From Nocardiopsis sp. FIRDI 009 (GTDB lineage Bacteria; Actinomycetota; Actinomycetes; Streptosporangiales; Streptosporangiaceae), in the NCBI RefSeq assembly GCF_003386285.1, contig NZ_QPNC01000001.1:271958-335957 (forward strand): a stretch of DNA of 64,000 nt. Reading direction: 5' to 3'. A model generated the notes under the pieces. That model did not search any database, was not told where the DNA came from, and saw only the letters and a program-made list of their open reading frames with translations. This document shows, piece after piece, positions 8,622 through 19,498 of the stretch. Numbering within the stretch: the first letter of the stretch is position 1; each line of letters starts with the position of its first letter. Made by a program: the position numbers and the translations under genes.

Positions 8622-9062
8622 CACCTGTGTTGAGGAATAGCCGTGGCCTCTGGTGATGTTAGGCTAGGTGAAGCACCAGATGCCCCGTTGCGGGGCGAGT
8701 GCTCATCCGCCACAGCGGCTTCCGCGACCCATACTCCGACGGTCTGGTCTGATGACCGTTCGGAGGCGGCGGTCACTGTGTCGAGTCAGCGGTTTCCCCG
8801 CGACTGTGCCTACGTCACCAAAGTCAGCACCTCCTCTTCGGATGAGCGTGTCACCACGGTTGACGGGCATCACCACCGAGCCATCCGCCCCGACGTCTGG
8901 CTGTACCCAGAGCCCGCCGCGATTGGGTAGGGGACCGTCATCCGCCGGTTTCCAGCATCCACGTGGGGCAAGCCCTACCCGGCCCCTGCCGGATAGCACC
9001 ACCGGGCCGGCCGCTCAAGCACCCGCTGACGGCCGAGGCCCGCTCCTTGGGAAGGACCCTTA
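8622..9062 (+). promoter_or_regulatory. Long 5' leader region of rho with hairpin
   Basis: 441 bp without a convincing gene. A hairpin of CTCCGACGGTC (8734-8744) and GACCGTTCGGAG (8754-8765, one-base bulge) lies inside it. A TAGGCT box at 8660-8665 could be the -10 of the rho promoter, which would give a leader near 390 nt. Rho genes are often autoregulated through their leader, so a control role is plausible but unproven. A 95-codon open frame here (8643-8930) has no family resemblance. Confidence 0.45.
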
Positions 9063-11057
9063 GTGAGCGACACCACCGAACTCCACACGGACGCGGCGGT
9101 CGACAGCAAAGCCACCACCGGCGCCTCCGGAGCGGAGGCCGGCGACACCGCGTCATCGGGAGCGTCGGCGTCGTCGCGGTCCCGAGCGGCCACGCGCGGG
9201 ACCGGGCTCGCCGCCCAGAAGCTCCCCGAGCTGCAGAAGCTCGCGTCGAGCATGGGCATCACCGGTGCGGGGCGCATGCGTAAGAGCGACGTCATCGCCG
9301 CGATCGAGGCCAAGCAGGGCGGCCCCGTCGCCGCGCCGCCGAAGGCCAAATCCGCGAAGAAGGCCGATGCGGAGCCCGAGGCCGGTAAGGTCGAGTCAAC
9401 CGACGGCCAAGCCAAGACCACGACCTCCGCGACGTCGGACAACGGCGACACCGCACGGACGGGTGCGGGTGAGCGGCCGTCGGGCCAGGCCGTGGCCGAA
9501 TCTCAGGGTGGGCGGGGCGACAAGCCGTCCCGCAGCCGCCGTTCGTCCCGCAGGCGCGGAGACGAGTCCGGTGAACAGCCCCGATCGGCGGACGGCACCG
9601 ACTCCACAACCTCCGCGAGCAGCGTGACCAAGACATCCAGCACCCCCCAGAAGAACGGCCCCGACACCTCCGAGGACCGTGAGCCGAGGTCCGGGCAGGG
9701 TCGTGAGCGCCAGCGCAACCGCCGCAACCGCAACCGCGGCGGTGACGACCAGAGCAACACCGGCGCCCAGCAGGGCGGTGGCGGCCAGAACCAGGGCCGC
9801 GGCGGCGGTGACGACGACGACTTCGGCGGCGGTGGCGGCCGCAGGCGGGGCCGCCGCCGGGACCGCCGGGACCGCCGCGGACGCGGCGGCGGCCAGGACC
9901 AGGAGCCGGTGATCGGCGACGACGACGTCCTGCTGCCGGTCGCGGGCATCCTCGACATCCTGGACAACTACGCGTTCGTCCGGACCACCGGCTACCTGCC
10001 CGGGCAGAGCGACGTCTACGTCTCCCTCGCCCAGGTGCGCAAGCACGGCCTGCGCAAGGGCGACCACATCATCGGTGCGGTCCGCCAGCCGCGCGAGGGC
10101 GAGCGCCGGGAGAAGTTCAACGCCCTGGTGCGCCTGGACTCGGTCAACGGGATGTCCCCCGACCAGGCCAAGGGGCGGCAGGAGTTCTCCAAGCTCGTCC
10201 CGCTCTACCCGCAGGAGCGGCTGCGCCTGGAGACCGAGCCGAACGTTCTCACCACGCGCATCATCGACCTCGTCGCGCCCATCGGCAAGGGGCAGCGCGG
10301 CCTGATCGTCTCGCCGCCCAAGGCCGGTAAGACGATGGTGATGCAGGCGATCGCCAACGCCATCACCGAGAACAACCCCGAGTGCTACCTCATGGTGATC
10401 CTGGTCGACGAGCGGCCCGAGGAAGTCACCGACATGCAGCGCACGGTCAAGGGCGAGGTCATCCACTCGACCTTCGACCGCCCGGCCGAGGACCACACGG
10501 TCGTCGCCGACCTGGCCATCGAGCGGGCCAAGCGGCTCGTGGAGATGGGCATGGACGTCGTCGTCCTGCTGGACTCCATCACCCGTCTGGGCCGCGCCTA
10601 CAACCTGGCCGCCCCGGCCAGCGGGCGCATCATGTCCGGTGGTGTGGACTCCACGGCGCTGTACCCGCCCAAGCGCTTCTTCGGCGCCGCCCGCAACATC
10701 GAGGGCGGCGGATCGCTCACCATCCTGGCGACCGCGCTGGTGGAGACCGGCTCGCGCGCCGACGAGGTGATCTTCGAGGAGTTCAAGGGCACCGGCAACA
10801 TGGAGCTCAAGCTCAACCGGGGTCTGGCCGACAAGCGGATCTTCCCGGCCGTCGACGTCGACGCCTCCAGCACCCGCAAGGAGGAGATCCTGATGTCGCG
10901 CGAGGAGCTGAACGTCGTCTGGAAGCTCCGCCGGGTGCTGCACGCGCTCGACACCCAGCAGGCCATCGAGCTGCTGCTGGAGAAGATGCGCGAGTCCAAG
11001 AGCAATGCCGAGTTCCTGATGCAGGTGCAGCAGACCACCGTCGGCCCCGAACGCTAG
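9063..11057 (+). CDS. rho: Transcription termination factor Rho
   Basis: Hexameric RNA helicase ending unprotected transcripts. 664 residues, about 240 longer than the E. coli protein because of an insertion typical of actinobacteria. Order: Rho-N helical segment (about 40-80, LPELQKLASSMGITGAGRMRKSDVI); a disordered Arg/Asp/Gly-rich region (about 95-280) with RNRRNRNRGG-type runs that likely bind RNA; cold-shock RNA-binding domain (about 285-365); ATPase core with Walker A PPKAGKT (418-424) and LLDSITRLGRAYN. GTG start with GGAAGGA upstream. A strong hairpin follows the stop. Confidence 0.96.
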   Translation: MSDTTELHTDAAVDSKATTGASGAEAGDTASSGASASSRSRAATRGTGLAAQKLPELQKLASSMGITGAGRMRKSDVIAAIEAKQGGPVAAPPKAKSAKKADAEPEAGKVESTDGQAKTTTSATSDNGDTARTGAGERPSGQAVAESQGGRGDKPSRSRRSSRRRGDESGEQPRSADGTDSTTSASSVTKTSSTPQKNGPDTSEDREPRSGQGRERQRNRRNRNRGGDDQSNTGAQQGGGGQNQGRGGGDDDDFGGGGGRRRGRRRDRRDRRGRGGGQDQEPVIGDDDVLLPVAGILDILDNYAFVRTTGYLPGQSDVYVSLAQVRKHGLRKGDHIIGAVRQPREGERREKFNALVRLDSVNGMSPDQAKGRQEFSKLVPLYPQERLRLETEPNVLTTRIIDLVAPIGKGQRGLIVSPPKAGKTMVMQAIANAITENNPECYLMVILVDERPEEVTDMQRTVKGEVIHSTFDRPAEDHTVVADLAIERAKRLVEMGMDVVVLLDSITRLGRAYNLAAPASGRIMSGGVDSTALYPPKRFFGAARNIEGGGSLTILATALVETGSRADEVIFEEFKGTGNMELKLNRGLADKRIFPAVDVDASSTRKEEILMSREELNVVWKLRRVLHALDTQQAIELLLEKMRESKSNAEFLMQVQQTTVGPER

Positions 11058-11075
11058 ACGCGGCGTCCGCGCGTG

Positions 11076-11108
11076 ACGGCCCCCACCCGCCCGGCGGGAG
11101 GGGGCCGT
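11076..11108 (+). terminator. Terminator after rho
   Basis: ACGGCCCCC (11076-11084) and GGGGGCCGT (11100-11108) pair perfectly, with a second CCGCC/GGCGG stem inside the loop. No T-run follows. Confidence 0.75.
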
Positions 11109-11345
11109 TCGCCGTGGGTCGGAGTCCTCCGCGTCCCCGAGGGAGGGAATGGACACTGGTCCCGGGAGCGTTGAGGGTCTGGCAGACTGGTAACCGGGAC
11201 CGGCCCGCCCCTCCGCGAGGGGCCCGCCACCCGACCACCTGGATCTACGCGGCACCGGTTCGCGCATGGCCCACGACGAACGCGCCACCCCCGCGGGTGG
11301 TGCGCCTGGCATGCGTCCGGCGGTCGCCCTAACGAGGAGACACAC

Positions 11346-11555
11346 ATGAAGGCCGACATCCACCCCGAATACGTGCCGACTGAGGTGACCTGCACCTGTG
11401 GGGCGCACTTCATCACCCGTAGCACCATCACCGAGGGCAAGCTGCGCGCCGACGTGTGCTCCGAGTGCCACCCGTTCTACACCGGTAAGCAGAAGATTCT
11501 GGACACCGGTGGCCGGGTCGCCCGCTTCGAGAAGCGCTTCGGCAAGCGCAAGTAG
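11346..11555 (+). CDS. rpmE: 50S ribosomal protein L31, zinc type
   Basis: 69-residue large-subunit protein. The CTC pair near residues 16-18 and CSEC near 37-40 ([11 protein letters not shown]) form the zinc-binding set that marks the C+ form, as opposed to the zinc-free paralog made under zinc limitation. ATG start preceded by ACGAGGAGACACAC. rho-rpmE-prfA order is common in bacteria. It is followed by its own 13-bp hairpin. Confidence 0.97.
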   Translation: MKADIHPEYVPTEVTCTCGAHFITRSTITEGKLRADVCSECHPFYTGKQKILDTGGRVARFEKRFGKRK

Positions 11556-11567
11556 CGCCGCCCGCGC

Positions 11568-11604
11568 TCCCGTGGCGCCGCCCCGCGCGGTCGGCGCCAC
11601 GGGA
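11568..11604 (+). terminator. Terminator after rpmE
   Basis: TCCCGTGGCGCCG (11568-11580) and CGGCGCCACGGGA (11592-11604) are perfectly complementary around an 11-nt loop. Confidence 0.75.
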
Positions 11605-11670
11605 CGGGTCCATCCCCGAACGGGGAGCGGTGAGGCGAGGCGAACGAAACAAGACGGGGACGTGGCGGAA

Positions 11671-12741
11671 GTGAAGCTGGACGATCTTCTGGGGGAGTAC
11701 TACGAGCTGGAACAGCAGCTCGCGGACCCCGAGGTGCACGCTGACCAGAATCAGGCGCGCACCCTGGGCAAGCGATACTCGCAGCTCACCCCCATCATCG
11801 AGGCCTACCGGGCGCTCAAGGGGATCGAGAGCGACATCGAGGCCGCGCGCGAGCTCGCCGCCGAGGACCCGTCCTTCGCCGAGGAGGCCGACCGGCTGAC
11901 CCAGGAGGCCGAGGACCTCACCGAGCGGCTGCGCTACCTGCTCATCCCGCGCGACGCCGCCGACGACAAGAACCTCATCATGGAGGTCAAGGCGGGCGAG
12001 GGCGGCGAGGAGTCCGCGCTGTTCGCCGGCGACCTCGTCCGCATGTACCTGCGCTACGCCGAGCGCCAGGGGTGGAAGACCGAGATCATCGACGCCACCC
12101 ACTCCGACCTGGGCGGGTACAAGGACATCACGATCGCCTTCAAGAACAAGGGCACCCCCGAGCCCGGCACGGGCGTGTGGCCGATGCTCAAGTTCGAGGG
12201 CGGCGTGCACCGCGTCCAGCGCGTGCCGGTCACCGAGTCCCAGGGCCGCATCCACACCTCCGCGGCCGGTGTGCTCGTCGTCCCCGAGGCCGAGGAGATC
12301 GAGGTCGACATCCAGGACAAGGACCTGCGGATCGACGTCTACCGCTCCTCCGGGCCCGGCGGCCAGAGCGTCAACACCACCGACTCCGCGGTCCGCATCA
12401 CCCACATCCCGACCGGCATCGTGGCCTCCTGCCAGAACGAGAAGAGCCAGCTCCAGAACAAGGAGCAGGCCATGCGCATCCTGCGCGCCCGCCTCTACGC
12501 CGAGGCCCAGGCCAGCGCGGACGCCGAGGCCGCCGCCGAGCGCAAGAGCCAGGTCCGCACCGTCGACCGGTCCGAGCGCGTGCGCACCTACAACTTCCCG
12601 GAGAACCGCATCTCCGACCACCGCGTCGGCTACAAGGCCTACAACCTCGACCAGGTCCTCGACGGGGAGCTGGACGGGGTCATCAGGGCCCTGGTGGACG
12701 CCGACACCAAGGAAAGGCTCGAAGCGGCCCAGTCATCATGA
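11671..12741 (+). CDS. prfA: Peptide chain release factor 1
   Basis: Releases finished peptides at UAA and UAG. 356 residues from this start. The codon-recognition tripeptide PVT (in [15 protein letters not shown]) is of the RF1 kind, and the catalytic GGQ sits in [27 protein letters not shown] at 11671 has GGGGAC about 9 nt upstream; GTG at 11662 is in frame but too close to that site. The stop overlaps the prmC ATG by four bases, fitting the fact that PrmC methylates this glutamine. Confidence 0.96.
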   Translation: MKLDDLLGEYYELEQQLADPEVHADQNQARTLGKRYSQLTPIIEAYRALKGIESDIEAARELAAEDPSFAEEADRLTQEAEDLTERLRYLLIPRDAADDKNLIMEVKAGEGGEESALFAGDLVRMYLRYAERQGWKTEIIDATHSDLGGYKDITIAFKNKGTPEPGTGVWPMLKFEGGVHRVQRVPVTESQGRIHTSAAGVLVVPEAEEIEVDIQDKDLRIDVYRSSGPGGQSVNTTDSAVRITHIPTGIVASCQNEKSQLQNKEQAMRILRARLYAEAQASADAEAAAERKSQVRTVDRSERVRTYNFPENRISDHRVGYKAYNLDQVLDGELDGVIRALVDADTKERLEAAQSS

Positions 12742-13601
12742 ACTTCCTGCTCGACGAGGTCGCCCGCGCGACACTGAGGCTCGCGGAGGCGGGTGTGGCA
12801 TCGCCTCGCACGGACGCCGAGGAGCTCGCGGCGTTCGTCCACGGTGTCCGTCGAGGGGAACTGCACACGGTGCGCGACGCCGACTTCGACGCCCGGTACT
12901 GGGAGTGCGTCGCCCGCCGCGAGGCCCGCGAGCCGCTCCAGCACATCACCGGCCGCGCCTACTTCCGCTACCTGGAACTCCAGGTGGGACCGGGGGTGTT
13001 CGTCCCCCGTCCGGAGACCGAGATCATGGTCGACTGGGCCATCGACACGCTGCGCGCCATGGACGTCGCCGACCCGCTCGTCGTCGACCTGGGCACCGGC
13101 TCCGGCGCGATCGCGATCTCCATCGCCCAGGAGGTCCCGCGCTCGCGCGTGCACACGGTCGAGATCGACCCCGTCGCCCTGGACTGGGCCCGCCGCAACA
13201 TCGACGCCAGCGGCCACGCCGACCGGGTCACCTCCCACTTCGGCGACATGCGCACCGCCCTGACCGAGCTCAACGGCCGTGTCGACCTGCTCATCAGCAA
13301 CCCGCCGTACGTGCCCACCCGGGAGGCGGACGGCATCCCGCCCGAGGTGCGCGACTACGACCCGGCCCCGGCCCTGTGGTCCGGCGAGGACGGTCTCGAC
13401 ATGATCCGCGACCTGGAGGCGGTCGGCCGCCGCCTGCTGCGTCCCGGCGGCGCGATGGCCGTCGAGCACCACGACGGCCAGGGCATCGACATCCCGTGGC
13501 TGTTCCCCGAGGACAAGGGATGGCGCGACGTCCTCAACCGCAAGGACATGGCCAGGCGCGACCGCTTCGTGGTCATGCGCCGCGCCGACGAGGACGGCTA
13601 G
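12738..13601 (+). CDS. prmC: Release factor glutamine N5-methyltransferase
   Basis: SAM-dependent enzyme that methylates the GGQ glutamine of RF1 and RF2. 287 residues: N-terminal helical substrate-binding domain (1-80, ending [13 protein letters not shown]), then a Rossmann methyltransferase with [12 protein letters not shown] (SAM loop) and the catalytic NPPYVP (188-193). ATGA overlap with prfA indicates coupled translation. Length and motif set match the family. Confidence 0.96.
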   Translation: MNFLLDEVARATLRLAEAGVASPRTDAEELAAFVHGVRRGELHTVRDADFDARYWECVARREAREPLQHITGRAYFRYLELQVGPGVFVPRPETEIMVDWAIDTLRAMDVADPLVVDLGTGSGAIAISIAQEVPRSRVHTVEIDPVALDWARRNIDASGHADRVTSHFGDMRTALTELNGRVDLLISNPPYVPTREADGIPPEVRDYDPAPALWSGEDGLDMIRDLEAVGRRLLRPGGAMAVEHHDGQGIDIPWLFPEDKGWRDVLNRKDMARRDRFVVMRRADEDG

Positions 13602-13617
13602 GCTGTGTGTGCTCCGG

Positions 13618-13730
13618 TCCTCCGCTCGGCTTCGGACCGTGTTCGGGCGCCCGAGGGGCCAGGTGTCCTCACCCCCGGTCGCGCCCGTCGCTCGTTCCTC
13701 GCTCGTGGCCTGCCCCGTCCCGCGGACGCC
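13618..13730 (+). repeat. Dispersed intergenic repeat, copy B
   Basis: Occupies most of the 191-bp gap between prmC and the Sua5-type gene. It contains CCGTGTTCGGGCGCC and, 36 nt on, TCGCTCGTTCCTCGC, both identical to copy A read on its minus strand, plus flanking similarity such as CTCCGCT-GGCTTC. Confidence 0.7.
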
Positions 13731-13792
13731 CGGCGTCGACCGAACGAGACCTCCGCCCCCATCCGACCCGCTTGAGAATGAGGTGAACGCTG

Positions 13793-14635
13793 GTGAGCCG
13801 CATCTACGACTGCTCGGACGAGGCCGCCCGCAAGGACGGCATCGCCGACGCCGCGTCCGCGGTACGCCGAGGCGAGCTCGTCGTCCTGCCGACCGACACC
13901 GTGTACGGCATCGGTACCGATGCCTTCAGCCCGACGGCGGTCGCGGGCCTGCTCGCCACCAAGGGGCGCGGCCGTGACATGCCGCCGCCCGTGCTGGTCG
14001 GTTCGATGCGCGCGGCCACGGCGCTGGTGGAGGACTTCGGCAACCACGGCCGGGACCTGATGGAGGAGTTCTGGCCCGGCCCGCTGACCCTCGTGTGCAC
14101 CGCGACCCCCAGCCTGAACTGGGACCTGGGCGACACCAAGGGCACCGTGGCCATCCGCATGCCCATGGACCCGGTCGCCCTGGAGCTGCTCAAGGAGGTC
14201 GGGCCGATGGCCGTGAGCAGTGCCAACAAGTCCGGCCAGCCCGCCGCCTCCCGGGTGGAGGAGGCGATCGAGCAGCTCGGTGAGGAGGACATCGCGGTCT
14301 ACCTCGACGGCGGCGTGAGCGAGTCGCCGGTCGCCTCCACGATCGTCGACCTCACCTACGCGGTCCCGCGCGTGCTGCGCTCCGGCTCCATCACCATCGA
14401 ACAGCTACGCGGAGTGTGCGGCACCGTCATCGGTGAGCTGCGCAAGGGGCGGACCAAGCCGAAGAAGGACGAGGAGGAGAAGACCTCCGAGACGGCCGAG
14501 GCCCCCACGACCTCCGAGGAGACGAAGGCCCCCGCCGCCGAGGCGGCCCAGACCCCGGCGGACTCCGGACCCACCGGCTCCGACGCGGCCGCGGAGGGCG
14601 GCCGGACCGCGGACGGCGACCGCTCCGAGAGCTAG
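13793..14635 (+). CDS. Threonylcarbamoyl-AMP synthase (Sua5/YwlC family)
   Basis: Makes threonylcarbamoyl-AMP from threonine, bicarbonate and ATP for t6A37 modification of tRNAs reading ANN codons. 280 residues; the catalytic YrdC-like domain fills about 1-210 (LPTDTVYGIGTDAF, KGRGRDMPPPVLV, SSANKSGQPAA). The remainder is an acidic, Ala/Pro/Lys-rich tail likely to be disordered, not a Sua5 C-terminal domain. GTG start. Only 12 bp separate it from the wecA-like gene, so they are cotranscribed. Confidence 0.9.
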   Translation: MSRIYDCSDEAARKDGIADAASAVRRGELVVLPTDTVYGIGTDAFSPTAVAGLLATKGRGRDMPPPVLVGSMRAATALVEDFGNHGRDLMEEFWPGPLTLVCTATPSLNWDLGDTKGTVAIRMPMDPVALELLKEVGPMAVSSANKSGQPAASRVEEAIEQLGEEDIAVYLDGGVSESPVASTIVDLTYAVPRVLRSGSITIEQLRGVCGTVIGELRKGRTKPKKDEEEKTSETAEAPTTSEETKAPAAEAAQTPADSGPTGSDAAAEGGRTADGDRSES

Positions 14636-14647
14636 AGGGGTCCGGAC

Positions 14648-15814
14648 GTGCGGGAGTACGCACTCACCTTCGTCATCGCCGCCGCGGTGACCTACCTCCT
14701 CGTCCCGTTGGTGCGGCGCGGCGCGATCTGGTTCGGGGCCACGCCACCGGTCCGCGACCGCGACGTGCACACCGAACCCATCCCGCGCCTCGGCGGGATC
14801 GCCATCTACGGCGGTTTCGCCGCGGCGCTGCTGATCTCCGCGCAGCTGCCGCACCTGCAGAACGTCTTCGTCGCCCACACCTGGCGCGGGCTGCTGCTGG
14901 CGGGCGGGCTGATCACGATCATCGGGATCATCGACGACCGCTGGGGCATGGACGCGCTCAGCAAGCTGGCGGGACAGGTCGCCGCCGCCGGGATCCTCGT
15001 GTCGCAGGGGGTGCAGCTTCTGTGGCTGCCGTTGCCCGGGACCCAGCTGTCCCTGGGGCCGTGGCTGGGCGCGATGATCTCGGTCCTGCTCATCGTGGTG
15101 ACCATCAACGCGGTGAACTTCGCCGACGGACTGGACGGGCTGGCGGCGGGGATCGTCGGTATCTCGTCCCTGGCCTTCTTCGCCTACTACTACGTGGTCG
15201 CGGTGGACCAGGGCTTCGTCCGCCAGTCCTACCCGGCGATGATCGCGATCATCCTGGCGGGCACGTGTGTGGGCTTCCTCTTCCACAACTTCCACCCGGC
15301 CCGGGTGTTCATGGGCGACACCGGCTCGATGCTGCTCGGGCTGCTGCTCACGTCGATCACCATCACGGTGACCGGCCAGTTCGACGCCAACACCGCCCGG
15401 GAGGAGTTCAACTCCTCGGGCCTGGTGGTCTTCCTGCCCATCCTGCTCCCGCTGCTGGTCATCGCCCTGCCCCTGGCCGACCTGGTGCTGGCGGTGCTGC
15501 GGCGCACCCTGGCGGGCAAGTCGCCGTTCGCCCCCGACCGCGGCCACCTGCACCACCGTCTGCTGGACATGGGGCACAGCCATGTGCGCGCGGTGCTCCT
15601 GATGTACCTGTGGGCCGGAATCGTCGCCTTCGCCTCGGTGTCGCTGTCCATCTTCGACTCACCCGCGATCGTCCTGTCGGTGACCGCCCTCGTCGCCACC
15701 TGCGCGGTCGGACTCATCGCGCTGCCGCGACTGCGCCGCCGCGGTCTGCTTCCGTGGGGCGGCCGACGGAGGGTCGCGGCGACGAAGAATCACCATCCGA
15801 TATCCGATGAATGA
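14648..15814 (+). CDS. UDP-GlcNAc:undecaprenyl-phosphate GlcNAc-1-P transferase family protein
   Basis: Membrane enzyme of the MraY/WecA family that starts lipid-linked cell-surface glycan synthesis. 388 residues, about ten hydrophobic segments. Family motifs: DDRWGMD (metal site), NFADGLDGLAAG, GDTGSM and the cytoplasmic HLHHRLLDMGH loop, whose HxHHRL is the WecA/TagO hallmark. GTG start with AGAGGGG upstream. Position before the atp operon matches other actinomycetes. Which glycan it primes cannot be read from sequence. Confidence 0.9.
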   Translation: MREYALTFVIAAAVTYLLVPLVRRGAIWFGATPPVRDRDVHTEPIPRLGGIAIYGGFAAALLISAQLPHLQNVFVAHTWRGLLLAGGLITIIGIIDDRWGMDALSKLAGQVAAAGILVSQGVQLLWLPLPGTQLSLGPWLGAMISVLLIVVTINAVNFADGLDGLAAGIVGISSLAFFAYYYVVAVDQGFVRQSYPAMIAIILAGTCVGFLFHNFHPARVFMGDTGSMLLGLLLTSITITVTGQFDANTAREEFNSSGLVVFLPILLPLLVIALPLADLVLAVLRRTLAGKSPFAPDRGHLHHRLLDMGHSHVRAVLLMYLWAGIVAFASVSLSIFDSPAIVLSVTALVATCAVGLIALPRLRRRGLLPWGGRRRVAATKNHHPISDE

Positions 15815-15922
15815 AGGAACGGTCACGCGTCGGATCGGCCTTCCCCAAGCGCGGTGTCTGTGACCTGCGATGTCGGATGTGGGGTCTGGTGTGGTGAAGG
15901 TGACATCAGTCCCGGAAAGCGC

Positions 15923-15944
15923 CCGTACAAGGGCCTTCGTACGG
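15923..15944. terminator. Hairpin between the wecA-type gene and atpI
   Basis: CCGTACAAGG and CCTTCGTACGG pair with one bulged C and a one-base loop. It lies about 110 bp after the transferase gene and 97 bp before atpI, so it could end the first transcript or sit in the atp leader. The rest of the 226-bp gap shows no gene. Confidence 0.4.
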
Positions 15945-16040
15945 CGTTAAGGGTGCGTTAAGGAACCCCGGGATTCGGCACCAAAAACCTTGTGATAGCT
16001 TTCACGAGCAGGATCCCACTGAACCCCACGGAGCTTTGTC

Positions 16041-16481
16041 ATGCAGGAACACGACGCCCGGATTCTCCGCGGCGCCGCGCTTCCGACTGCCGTCGTCGGC
16101 GTGGTCGCGCTGATCGTCGGTGTCGCTCTGGCCGGGACCCAGGGCCTGTTCGGTGCGCTGTTCGGCGTGGCGCTGGTCATCGGCGCCTTCGCCATCTCGG
16201 CCTTCGTCATCTCCTGGACCGGCGGTCGGCGACCGGAACTGCTGCTCCCCGTGGCGTTCCTGGTCTACACGACCAAGCTCGGTATCCTGCTGGCCATCCT
16301 CCTCCTGTTCAGGGGCACCACGGCCCTGGACACGACCGTCTTCGGGTGGACGGCGCTCGCCTGTGTCATCGCGTGGCTCGCGGCCCAGGCCGTGGCCATC
16401 AAGCGGAGCAAGCAGCCGACCATCGTCCCCGAGGGGGAACAGGACGAGGCCACCGCCGAGGACAGTGGGGTACACCAGTGA
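16041..16481 (+). CDS. atpI: ATP synthase protein I (AtpI-like)
   Basis: Small membrane protein at the head of the ATP synthase operon, thought to help assemble or stabilise the c-ring. 146 residues with four hydrophobic segments (about 14-32, 38-58, 66-88, 98-118) and an acidic tail. Begins MQEHDARILRGAALPTAVVG, similar to the Streptomyces protein. ATG with CGGAG upstream. First gene of the series I-Z-B-E-F-H-A-G-D-C. Confidence 0.85.
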   Translation: MQEHDARILRGAALPTAVVGVVALIVGVALAGTQGLFGALFGVALVIGAFAISAFVISWTGGRRPELLLPVAFLVYTTKLGILLAILLLFRGTTALDTTVFGWTALACVIAWLAAQAVAIKRSKQPTIVPEGEQDEATAEDSGVHQ

Positions 16482-16541
16482 ACCCGCGCGGGCGGGGTGG
16501 TGTGCGCAGCCCGCTGACCTACTGCTATCTTCCGGAGCGAG

Positions 16542-16757
16542 ATGAACGAGAACCGAAAAGGGGACGACGGGGAACCGTCCACCCCGAACGGCACGACTCT
16601 CGTCTCGTATCTGCTGGGGGGCCTCGCCTTCTGGGGCGGCGTGGGCTGGGTCGCCGACTGGGCACTGGGCTTCTCCGCCCTGTTCCTGCCCGTCGGACTG
16701 GTCGTCGGCCTGGTCGGCGGGATCTACCTCATCTACGCCCAGCATGTCCGGTCCTGA
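16542..16757 (+). CDS. AtpZ/AtpI-family small membrane protein
   Basis: 71 residues with two transmembrane helices joined by a short loop (LVSYLLGGLAFWGGVGWVAD and FLPVGLVVGLVGGIYLIYA), the layout of the ATPase gene1/AtpZ family that accompanies bacterial ATP synthases and may carry magnesium or help assembly. GGAG lies 5 nt before the ATG. It sits between atpI and atpB, supporting the role. Confidence 0.8.
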   Translation: MNENRKGDDGEPSTPNGTTLVSYLLGGLAFWGGVGWVADWALGFSALFLPVGLVVGLVGGIYLIYAQHVRS

Positions 16758-16850
16758 CCGAACATCGAGGTGCGCCCGCCCGCGCTCGGCGCGGCACCGT
16801 ACCGAACACAACCCTGAGGATTGAGTTGCGTCACGACGAAAGGGATCGCC

Positions 16851-18604
<1,754 letters not shown>

Positions 18605-18605
<1 letters not shown>

Positions 18606-19426
18606 TGCGTGGTATCAGCCGTACCTCCCTGGCTGAGGTGACCCGGCGCCTGGACGAGAACGTCCTGGCGTCGGCCGACGCCGGTCAGTACGCGGTCTCC
18701 CTCGGCGGCGAGCTCTTCGAGGTCGTCGCCCTGCTCAGCGGCGAGCACTCGCTCCGCCGCTGGCTGGCGGACCAGTCCAACCCGGTCGAGAGCAAGACCG
18801 CCCTGGCCGGGCAGCTGCTGGAGAACAAGGTGTCGCCGTCCACGCTCATCGTGGTGGGCGACGTCGTCCAGCAGGACTGGTCCTCCGCGGCCGACATGGT
18901 CGAGGCCATCGAGCGCATGGGTGTGTACGCCACCGTCGCCTCCGTCGAGGGCACGCGCCTGGACGAGCTGGAGGACGAGCTGTTCCGCTTCCAGCGGATC
19001 GTCGTCGCCCAGCCGGACCTGCGCGCGGCGCTCACCCGCGAGGGTGCGGCCGTCGAGCAGCTGCGCTCGCTGGTGGAGAACCTGCTCTCGGGCAAGGTGA
19101 ACTCCGCGACGCTGGTCCTGGTCAGCGAGGCGGTCACCCGTCCCAGGGGACGTACTCTGGAGCAGGCGCTCGAACACTTCGGGCAGCTGGTCGCCGAGCG
19201 GGCCCAGCGCTACGTCGCCGTGGTCCGCGCCGCGCACGCCCTGAGCGAGGCCCAGCAGGAGCGCCTGCGGGCCGTGCTCACCCGGAAGTACGGCCGCGAC
19301 ATCCACCTGAACATCGAGATCGTCCCCGAGGTCCTGGGTGGACTGTCCATCCAGGTGGGTGACGAGGTCATCGACGACACCATCGCCGGGCGCATCGCTG
19401 AGGTCCAGCGCCGTCTGGCTGGCTGA
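18605..19426 (+). CDS. atpH: ATP synthase F1 subunit delta
   Basis: Connects the peripheral stalk to the top of F1. 273 residues, longer than the 177 of E. coli because of an N-terminal extension of about 90 residues that is normal in actinobacteria. The conserved C-terminal part includes RGRTLEQALEHFGQLVAERAQRYVAVVRAA and GGLSIQVGDEVIDDTIAGRI. Start overlaps the end of atpF. A 72-bp gap follows before atpA. Confidence 0.95.
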
Positions 19427-19498
19427 CACACGCGAACACGCAAGGCAAGCACGCACGGCGCCGGCCCGGCGCCATTTGAGAGCAAGGACAACGCAGAG

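Noticed and set aside
8643..8930. 95-codon frame in the rho leader
   Set aside because: No ribosome site and no family resemblance.
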